Source: Bacteroidales bacterium (lineage in GTDB: Bacteria; Bacteroidota; Bacteroidia; Bacteroidales; Bacteroidaceae). From it: a DNA stretch of 45,267 nucleotides. Location: positions 1 through 45,267 of the forward strand of contig JAATGU010000108.1 in NCBI GenBank assembly GCA_015654535.1, in the 5' to 3' direction. Positions 35,761 through 42,250 of this stretch are shown here, in pieces. Within the stretch, counting starts at the first letter, position 1. Every line of letters begins with the position of its first letter. The notes below the pieces were generated by a model. That model was not told the origin of the DNA and searched no databases. It saw only the letters and a program-made list of their open reading frames with translations. The position numbers were made by a program, and so were the translations under genes.

Positions 35761-37038
35761 CTATATTTTTTTTAATGTTGCTGAAATAGCATTCAATACC
35801 TGTTCAAGTTGTTCCTGAGAATGTGCCTGAGAAAGGAAATTTCCTTCAAACTGAGAAGGAGAAACATAGATACCATGGGCTAGCATTGAACGAAAATAAC
35901 GAGCAAACCTTTGTTGATCGCTTCGTTTGGCATCGGCAAAGTTTTGTACCGGGCGCTCATTAAAGAAGAGTGTAAACATGGATCCAATATGATTTAGCTG
36001 AATACCCTGCCCTTTTATCACTTCTTTTAGTTCATGAATAAATCCATCTGATTTGGTTTCTAATTCTGAATAAAAATGATTCTGAGAAAGAAGGTTTACC
36101 GTTTCTATTCCTGCTGTCATCGCAACAGGATTGCCCGACAAAGTTCCGGCTTGATATACCGGACCATCGGGAGCTAGTTGTGACATGATATCCGATCTTC
36201 CACCAAAGGCTGCCGCCGGAAAACCTCCGCCAACTATCTTTCCAATCGTTGTCAGATCGGGGATTACGCCCAGCCTATTTTGTGCACCGCCCAATGAAAG
36301 GCGAAAACCGGTGATTACTTCATCAAAAAGAAGTAAAGCTCCGTGTTTTGTGGTTATCTCTCGAAGAAATTTCAGGAAACCGTCCTTGGGAAGTACCACT
36401 CCCATGTTGCAAGCCACTGGTTCTATGACCACTGCCGCCACCTTCTCTCCGTTTTCCCTGAAATAGGTTTGTACAGCCTCTTCATCATTATAAGGAAGAC
36501 TTACCGTATACTTGGTGAAATCTACTGGAACTCCTGCGGAAGAAGAGTTTCCTATATTTGTTACGCCGGAACCGGCAGATACCAATAAATGATCAGCGTG
36601 CCCGTGATAACAGCCATCGAACTTTACAATAACATTTCGTCCGGTAAATCCTCTCGCCACACGAACGGCGCTCATTACGGCTTCGGTCCCTGAATTTACG
36701 AAGCGCACTTTCTCAATGGAAGGAAACGCATCTACAACCAAACGGGCTAAAGCCGTTTCCTGCAAAGAGGGAATGCCATAGCTACTCCCATTATCCACCG
36801 CTCGTTTCACCGCTTCATTCACTTGGGGATGGGAATGTCCCAGAATAAAGACGCCCCATGAAAGGCAGAAATCAATCAATTGATTATCATCGACATCGGT
36901 TAAGATGGTTCCCTTTGCTTTTTTGATAAATAAGGGTGCCTCGCCAACGCTTCGAAGTGCCCGGACTGGACTGTTCACTCCACCAGGAATCACTTTGATC
37001 GCCTCAGCATAGGCTTTTAATGAGTTTGTTCGTTCCAT
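35761..37038 (-). CDS. hemL: Glutamate-1-semialdehyde 2,1-aminomutase
   Basis: A 425-residue PLP enzyme that converts glutamate-1-semialdehyde to 5-aminolevulinate. The fold-type I motifs include VNSGTEAVMSAVRVARG, FDEVITGFR and the PLP Lys267 in TTIGKIVGGG. The VNSPVRA start and SWGVFILGHSHP are typical of HemL. It overlaps the end of hemB by 22 bases and is probably the last gene of the hemC-fusion/hemB/hemL unit. Confidence 0.96.
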   Translation of the reverse strand: MERTNSLKAYAEAIKVIPGGVNSPVRALRSVGEAPLFIKKAKGTILTDVDDNQLIDFCLSWGVFILGHSHPQVNEAVKRAVDNGSSYGIPSLQETALARLVVDAFPSIEKVRFVNSGTEAVMSAVRVARGFTGRNVIVKFDGCYHGHADHLLVSAGSGVTNIGNSSSAGVPVDFTKYTVSLPYNDEEAVQTYFRENGEKVAAVVIEPVACNMGVVLPKDGFLKFLREITTKHGALLLFDEVITGFRLSLGGAQNRLGVIPDLTTIGKIVGGGFPAAAFGGRSDIMSQLAPDGPVYQAGTLSGNPVAMTAGIETVNLLSQNHFYSELETKSDGFIHELKEVIKGQGIQLNHIGSMFTLFFNERPVQNFADAKRSDQQRFARYFRSMLAHGIYVSPSQFEGNFLSQAHSQEQLEQVLNAISATLKKI

Positions 37039-37994
37039 TGTTTGGCATATTCTTTTGCATAATAAGTAATAATATAATTGGCTCCAGCACGTTTTATGGC
37101 AATCAGACTTTCATAGAAAGTACGTTTCTCATCCAGAAATCCCATTCGGGCAGCGGCTTTTAACATGGAATATTCACCGGATACCTGATAAGTCACCAAA
37201 GGAATGTGAGGAAAGCGATTGCTTGCTTTAGCGATAATATCCAGATAAGGAAGGGCAGGCTTTACCATTGTCCAGTCCGCTCCTTCTTCTATATCGGCAG
37301 CAATCTCTTCCAAGCCTTGATTCGTGGTACGGAAATCCATTTGATAACTTTTCCGATCACCAAAAGCTGGTGACGATGCGGCGGCATCACGGAACGGTCC
37401 GTAGAAAGCCGAAGCATATTTGGCGGAATAGGCTAAAATCTTTGTGGAAAGATTGGCGGCTTTCAATTTTTCTTTGATGGCCTCCACTTGCCCGTCCATC
37501 ATGGCAGAAGGAGCCACAAAGTCCGCTCCCGCCAAGGCGTGCTGATAAGCCATCTCTGCCAATAGTGGCAAAGTACTGTCATTGTCCACTTCATGACCGT
37601 GGAGTAGACCGCAATGACCGTGACTTGTATACTCACACAGACAAACATCGGTAAAGACTACTACTTTGGGATAGTGTTGTTTGATGGCACTTACCGCCCT
37701 ACACACCAATGAATCGGGAGCATAAGCCAGCGTTCCTTTTTCATCCTTCTGATACTCTTTCACCACTCCAAACAACAGTACTTTGTCTATGCCTAAGGAT
37801 ACAATTTGGCCAATGTCGATCAATAGTTTATCAATCGAAAACCGGAAGACCCCAGGCATAGAGATGATCTCTTGCTCTATATTAGAACCATCCACCACGA
37901 AATAAGGATAAATAAAATCGTTCACAGACAGGCTGATTTCCGCATATTGATCACGGGTTTTCTGGTCTGTTCTGTATGTTCTGAATCTTTTCAT
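37017..37994 (-). CDS. hemB: Porphobilinogen synthase (delta-aminolevulinate dehydratase)
   Basis: A 325-residue TIM-barrel enzyme that condenses two aminolevulinates to porphobilinogen. The Schiff-base lysines are Lys192 (AYSAKYAS) and Lys245 (MVKPALPY). The zinc-site cysteines Cys118, Cys120 and Cys128 lie in TDVCLCEYTSHGHCG, so a zinc-dependent form is expected. The start ATG overlaps the stop of the hemC-cobA-hemD fusion in ATGA, so translation is coupled. Confidence 0.96.
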   Translation of the reverse strand: MKRFRTYRTDQKTRDQYAEISLSVNDFIYPYFVVDGSNIEQEIISMPGVFRFSIDKLLIDIGQIVSLGIDKVLLFGVVKEYQKDEKGTLAYAPDSLVCRAVSAIKQHYPKVVVFTDVCLCEYTSHGHCGLLHGHEVDNDSTLPLLAEMAYQHALAGADFVAPSAMMDGQVEAIKEKLKAANLSTKILAYSAKYASAFYGPFRDAAASSPAFGDRKSYQMDFRTTNQGLEEIAADIEEGADWTMVKPALPYLDIIAKASNRFPHIPLVTYQVSGEYSMLKAAARMGFLDEKRTFYESLIAIKRAGANYIITYYAKEYAKQWNEQTH

Positions 37995-39988
37995 TGATTT
38001 CTATATTTAGTATATCTTTCTTGGGTTACTCTTCCCTTGGTGATGCAATGAATATCGGAGGGAATATCTCCGTATAGGCGAACAAAGTTATCCACGCACG
38101 AAGGGGAGGTAAAAACGACTGTATCAATGGTGGATAAATCCACCTTTTCGGGAAAGGCAGGAAAGCTATTGTGGTAAACGGTGAGCGTTTTTACTACCAT
38201 GCCCAGTGAACGTAATCCGACGGGGATTATATCCAGCGCAATGTCCGAACGTGGAATTAATACACCGCTTCCTCTTGCTTTTTCCTCTTGACTGAACAAG
38301 TGGATAATCCCGTAAGAATCTTCTTCCTCTGCCTCGAGATCGGGCAAGATTCCGTATTGACATAGTTCTTTTGAAGTAACTTTCCCGATAGAAACAATCT
38401 GAATACCTCTTAAATAACGGCTATCCAAATGAAGTTCACTCACTGCCTCAAAGAAATAACGTACGGCATAGCGACTGGTAAACAGTAAGTATTGGAAAGA
38501 TTGCAGTTCCTGAATGGACTGATAGAGTAAGCTCTTGTCTTCACAACCTGTAATCTCAATGAGCGGTGTGTGAATCACTTTTCCCAAGTGAGCGTATCCT
38601 TCGGCATGAGTGCCGGTGACCAATATATTCTTTGGGGTTAGCTCTTTGGCCGTATGTGAACGCAGCCCCACTACTGTACCTACTACCATGATTAACGGCG
38701 TGGGATAATGAATGCTGTTAGCATGCAATGCCTGAAGAGTGGTGAAGTATTCGGTTTGATTCTCGCGTGAAACATTATGAACCAGCAATACGGGCGTTTC
38801 GGGCGGGCGTCCATGGCGGATTATTTCATCGGCAATCTCTCCCAAACGGGCGGCTCCCATGTAATATACTAATGTATCAACATCGGGCACACTCACCGAA
38901 CGGAAGTGCCCTGATAAATAAGCTACCGACGATGCAAGATCTCTATGTGTAAGACTGATTTTGGAAAGGGAAGCCAAAGCGTTGGCTGTGGAGATTCCGG
39001 GAATCACTTCCACCGTTATTAAGTTACTTTGCAAATATTCCACCTCTTCACCTCCGTGCGCAAAGATCATAGGATCACCTCCTTTTAACCGGACAACCTG
39101 TTTGCCTTGGCGGGCGGATTGTAGCATGAGAAGATTGATCTCACTTTGTTCCATGTGATGTTTGCCGCTGCGTTTACCTACATAAACTTTATCAGCCCGG
39201 TAATTCTCCAAAAAACGGCCGTCCAGCAGGTCATCATAGAAGAGGACATCCGCTTCCCTGATGGCTCGCTCTCCGGCAATAGTCAGTAAATCGGGATTGC
39301 CAGGGCCGAAACCTACGAGTGTTACTTTTCCGTAACGACGTAAGACATCATTCGCAACAAAGAGTTCCTTTAATTCCGTCCGATTCCGTAGGGCAGTGAT
39401 GGCAAGATACCCTTGAAGCGGATGAGTTTGAAAGGGAAGGATCTCGGAGATGATTGCCTCCAAACCTAAACGCTTCAAGGCACAAGTAGCCACAATTAAG
39501 GCGTCAATTTCATTTTTCTTTATCAGGTCAATCCGTTCCTCAATGATTCCCCGAATGCCCACTACGGTGATGTCGGGCCGCAATGCTAATAATTCCCGTT
39601 TTCTCATAGGAGAACTGGTTCCCACCCGAGCACCGGAAGGCAAGTCTTTCAAGGTCTGTTGATCACGGCTGACTAATGCATCCGTTTGATCGAACGCATC
39701 CAACAAAGTAATTACCTCCAATGCCGGATGAAGTGGATAGGGCAAATCTTTGGCGGAATGAACTTCAATGTCTGCTTCTCCTTTAATCAAAGCCTCATCG
39801 AGCTCACGGGTAAAGAGGTCTGAGGGCGGAGAATCCAATAAAGATACCTGTTTATTCTTATCGCCAAAGGAATCTTGCGTTACCCATTCATAGTCTATAT
39901 GAGGATATTGCTGAAAAACTTCTTCCACTTGCAGCAAAGCCAGATTGCTTTTTCGGCTGATTACTTTGATTGGGCGTGAGTGCATCAT
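37991..39988 (-). CDS. HemC (domains 1-2 only) - CobA - HemD fusion
   Basis: A 665-residue fusion for three steps after porphobilinogen. Residues 1-~215 match hydroxymethylbilane synthase (VISRKSNLALLQ, VHSAKDLP, RVGTSSPMRKREL, IRGIIEERID). They then run straight into CobA at Tyr219 (GKVTLVGFGPGNPDLL, LKGGDPMIFAHGGEE, about 219-455). Uroporphyrinogen-III synthase (HemD, about 463-665) follows. HemC domain 3, which holds the dipyrromethane-cofactor cysteine (Cys242 in E. coli), is missing, and one of the two cofactor-contacting arginines (Arg131) is Met. The start is set at the ATG 39986-39988. A longer in-frame start at 40045 lies upstream of the inferred promoter. The product chain leads to precorrin-2. 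Confidence 0.85.
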   Translation of the reverse strand: MMHSRPIKVISRKSNLALLQVEEVFQQYPHIDYEWVTQDSFGDKNKQVSLLDSPPSDLFTRELDEALIKGEADIEVHSAKDLPYPLHPALEVITLLDAFDQTDALVSRDQQTLKDLPSGARVGTSSPMRKRELLALRPDITVVGIRGIIEERIDLIKKNEIDALIVATCALKRLGLEAIISEILPFQTHPLQGYLAITALRNRTELKELFVANDVLRRYGKVTLVGFGPGNPDLLTIAGERAIREADVLFYDDLLDGRFLENYRADKVYVGKRSGKHHMEQSEINLLMLQSARQGKQVVRLKGGDPMIFAHGGEEVEYLQSNLITVEVIPGISTANALASLSKISLTHRDLASSVAYLSGHFRSVSVPDVDTLVYYMGAARLGEIADEIIRHGRPPETPVLLVHNVSRENQTEYFTTLQALHANSIHYPTPLIMVVGTVVGLRSHTAKELTPKNILVTGTHAEGYAHLGKVIHTPLIEITGCEDKSLLYQSIQELQSFQYLLFTSRYAVRYFFEAVSELHLDSRYLRGIQIVSIGKVTSKELCQYGILPDLEAEEEDSYGIIHLFSQEEKARGSGVLIPRSDIALDIIPVGLRSLGMVVKTLTVYHNSFPAFPEKVDLSTIDTVVFTSPSCVDNFVRLYGDIPSDIHCITKGRVTQERYTKYRNQ

Positions 39989-40008
39989 TTTTTTATTTAT
40001 TTCATTGG

Positions 40009-40016
40009 CAAAGATA
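40009..40016 (-). promoter_or_regulatory. Candidate -7 box for the hemC fusion-hemB-hemL unit
   Basis: Minus-strand TATCTTTG fits TAnnTTTG and lies 20 bases upstream of the ATG at 39988. Its position rules out the longer in-frame start. Confidence 0.5.
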
Positions 40017-40022
40017 CACTGG

Positions 40023-40077
40023 TTATGGCAGATGGTAAATGCCATAATTACGGTATTTCCCTACCATAAATAGGGTA
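40023..40077 (-). promoter_or_regulatory. TACCAT-type dyads upstream of the hemC fusion
   Basis: TTATGGCA (40023-40030) and TGCCATAA (40040-40047) form a perfect 8-bp dyad over the -33 region. TACCATAAATAGGGTA (40062-40077) is a second, 16-bp dyad. Its halves fit a 7-2-7 arrangement (TACCATA, AA, TAGGGTA). Related sequences precede cysD and cysE. Confidence 0.5.
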
Positions 40078-40099
40078 TTACTCTTGAAATATTCTTCTT

Positions 40100-40182
40100 T
40101 TGATATATATCGGAGAACTTATATGATATAGATCTAAGCATACACTTGATATATATCATAATAGGTATTAGATATATATCAA
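40100..40182. repeat. Three copies of TTGATATATATC between hemA and the hemC fusion
   Basis: TTGATATATATC lies at 40100-40111 and 40146-40157, and its inverse GATATATATCAA at 40171-40182. The second and third copies form a 12-bp stem with a 13-base loop just after the hemA stop codon. It may end the hemA transcript or be a protein site. The palindromic core GATATATATC is shared by all three. Confidence 0.5.
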
Positions 40183-40191
40183 ACAAAGAAT

Positions 40192-41094
40192 CTATAAGGG
40201 CTGAAGGAATATTCTCTCCTTACGTTTCTGAAAAGCAGCCTGTAGGTTCTGAATTTCCTCCTCGATAATCTGTGCTGCCTTTACCATCTCGTGTTTTCGC
40301 AAAGTAATATTTCTGCGGATATGTCCTTCTATATCCTGCAAGTTATAGAGGGATACATTGGGAAAAGAGCGGATTCGTTCATCCACATCCCTTGGAAAAG
40401 CCAGATCTATAATGAGTAGTTTCTTTTGGGGATCAATATCTTCGGGACGGATAATCAAATGGGGAGCGGAAGTAGCGGTGATCAGTATATCGGAAAAGGC
40501 GATAAACTTGTGTTTGTCTCTCAAATCGCAAACCTCGCAATCGGTAGCCTGAGCCAACACTCGTGCTTTCTCCACACTTCTATTGGCCAGAAAAATGGCC
40601 TGCGAACCTTTGTTTTTTAAAAACTTAATCGTATCTTCCGTCAACTTATTGACTCCGATAATGCTGATAAGGGAATGGGCAAAGTCCACCTCTTCTTCTT
40701 TCATTATTTCAAGCGCAGCTAGACTGTGGGATACCGCTCCTTGTGAAATTTCTGTCTCAATACGCACCCTTTTACCCACGGCCAAAGCCGCCTCAAAAAG
40801 CTTATGCATAGATACAGGTAATTTATGGCTTTCACATGCTTGGCGATAAGCTTCTTTTACTTGCCCTTGAATGGCTCTTTCACCAGGCAAAGCCGACTCC
40901 AAACCCGATGTTACTCTGAAAAGATGACGAATCACTTCATCCGGCACCTCTCCTTCCCCTTTGTATACTTCTATACGATTACAAGTTTGCAGCAGAACAT
41001 TGGGTGCCTCATCCTTGAAGTTTGCTCTGCGAAAGTAAAGTTCTCGTTCTTCCAAAGAAGCATTCTGGGGATTAATCGATTCGTAATGTACCAT
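40192..41094 (-). CDS. hemA: Glutamyl-tRNA reductase, short form without dimerisation domain
   Basis: A 300-residue protein that should reduce glutamyl-tRNA to glutamate-1-semialdehyde. The catalytic Cys38 lies in LLQTCNRIEVY. GLESALPGERAIQGQVKEAY, VGKRVRIETEISQGAVSHS and the LIIDLAFPRDVDERI segment are clear HemA signatures. The usual proteins have over 400 residues. This one ends at the helix before the C-terminal dimerisation domain. The nucleotide-binding loop is also altered (SIIGVNKLTED in place of a GxGxxG-type loop). The ATG at 41092-41094 is chosen over a TTG two codons earlier. The start overlaps the precorrin-2 dehydrogenase gene by 23 bases. Confidence 0.85.
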   Translation of the reverse strand: MVHYESINPQNASLEERELYFRRANFKDEAPNVLLQTCNRIEVYKGEGEVPDEVIRHLFRVTSGLESALPGERAIQGQVKEAYRQACESHKLPVSMHKLFEAALAVGKRVRIETEISQGAVSHSLAALEIMKEEEVDFAHSLISIIGVNKLTEDTIKFLKNKGSQAIFLANRSVEKARVLAQATDCEVCDLRDKHKFIAFSDILITATSAPHLIIRPEDIDPQKKLLIIDLAFPRDVDERIRSFPNVSLYNLQDIEGHIRRNITLRKHEMVKAAQIIEEEIQNLQAAFQKRKERIFLQPL

Positions 41095-41527
41095 TTTCAA
41101 TCAGTTCTTGTATACGGTTACGGATGGCAATAGACCGTTTTACCTCTTTGGCATCCGATCCTACTGCTATCGTGATATGATGATGTAAATAAATGGCAGG
41201 AGACACAAAGTCACACAAAGCGGGAGCATCACAAACACTGGCGATGATTCCCCTATCCTCGGCATCTTCCTTAATTTGCTTATTGAGTTCGTGATTATCC
41301 GTACAGATATACACCAACTGAAACTCATCCAGATCTCTTGGTTCATAGTGTTTCTTTTTAATCAGAAAAGGAAGTTCTCCAAATTTCTCATCAATTTGGG
41401 GAGCCAACACTGTGGCACAATCGGTGAAGCGATAAAGAATAGCTGCTTTATGAGCAGCCACTTTTCCACCGCCTACAATAAGTATCCGGCGGTTGCTTAT
41501 ATTAATTGAGATAGGTAAGAAGTCCAA
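41072..41527 (-). CDS. Precorrin-2 dehydrogenase / sirohydrochlorin ferrochelatase (Met8/CysG-N type)
   Basis: A 151-residue NAD-dependent protein that oxidises precorrin-2 and may insert iron to make siroheme. The N-terminal nucleotide loop is ILIVGGGKVAAHK. The conserved Asp lies in SVCDAPALCDFVSPAI, and DAKEVKRSIAIRNRI is the short helical end. The protein ends early, as in other small Bacteroidetes Met8 forms. The only plausible start is TTG (41525-41527), since an in-frame stop lies five codons upstream. It is coupled to hemA by overlap. Confidence 0.88.
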   Translation of the reverse strand: MDFLPISINISNRRILIVGGGKVAAHKAAILYRFTDCATVLAPQIDEKFGELPFLIKKKHYEPRDLDEFQLVYICTDNHELNKQIKEDAEDRGIIASVCDAPALCDFVSPAIYLHHHITIAVGSDAKEVKRSIAIRNRIQELIENGTLRID

Positions 41528-41580
41528 AATCGTTTTTATTTAATTCCAATAAGCAGTATCATTACCCATCGGAAAGTTAT

Positions 41581-42246
41581 TTAAATGTAATACTCAGTAG
41601 GATCAATCAATCCCGATTTAATAGCATAGATGGTTAATTCGTGAATACTGCATACACCTAGCTTACGAAAAATGTTTTTTCGATGAGTCACCACCGTGTG
41701 ATAACTCAAGTTTCGAATCAGCGCAACCTCTTTAGTTGTCTTTCCATTGGCAATGAATGTGGCGATATCCCGTTCCGTCGGAGTGAGATGCACGTCATCA
41801 AAAGAAGACTTCGTCGGAGTAGTATTGCTTCTCATCAAGAGGCTGAGCAATTCGGACTGAATATAGTAGCGTCCCTTTAAGGTAAAGTTCACTGCAATGC
41901 CAAGTTCTTCGAGATCAATGCTTTTGAGAATTACATTTGCTCTAATTTCTTCTGCAATGAAAGACAATTGCTCTTGATTAAAATGGTCTCCAATAAAAAG
42001 TTTCCGCAAGAGTTTATGTTCCTCAAAAAAGAGAACTATTTCATCTTTTCCCAAAAAATCAAACGGTTCAATATCTATGATCAACAAGACATTATCATCG
42101 GGCATTTCTTGAAGATATTCCATTAAAGTTCGCTTCTCCAATAATTCTACAACAGAACCGAATAACTCGCTCTGTTCAGCCCATGCTTTCAATCCGAAAG
42201 CCGTGAGTGGCTGATTATCTGCAATGATAAGTGTTGTTTGACTCAT
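41581..42246 (-). CDS. LuxR/NarL-type response regulator in the sulfur operon
   Basis: A 221-residue regulator. The receiver-like domain (1-120) has Asp10, a possible phospho-Asp58 (LLIIDIEPFD) and Lys108 (ILKSID), but the acidic pocket is thinner than usual (ADNQ in place of a DD pair). The LuxR helix-turn-helix (about 152-215) has LTPTERDIATFIANGKTTKEVA and HTVVTHRKNIFRKLGV. It starts four bases after the sulfite reductase stop, so it is part of that operon. No cognate kinase is seen. NarL-family proteins often bind TACC-containing heptamers arranged 7-2-7, and such dyads lie upstream of cysE, cysD and the hemC fusion. It may therefore control them (inference). Confidence 0.85.
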   Translation of the reverse strand: MSQTTLIIADNQPLTAFGLKAWAEQSELFGSVVELLEKRTLMEYLQEMPDDNVLLIIDIEPFDFLGKDEIVLFFEEHKLLRKLFIGDHFNQEQLSFIAEEIRANVILKSIDLEELGIAVNFTLKGRYYIQSELLSLLMRSNTTPTKSSFDDVHLTPTERDIATFIANGKTTKEVALIRNLSYHTVVTHRKNIFRKLGVCSIHELTIYAIKSGLIDPTEYYI

Positions 42247-42250
42247 GTCT

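Noticed and set aside
39989..40045. A 19-residue longer start for the hemC-cobA-hemD fusion.
   Set aside because: A -7 box at 40009-40016 places the transcript start downstream of it, and HemC homology starts right after the later ATG.
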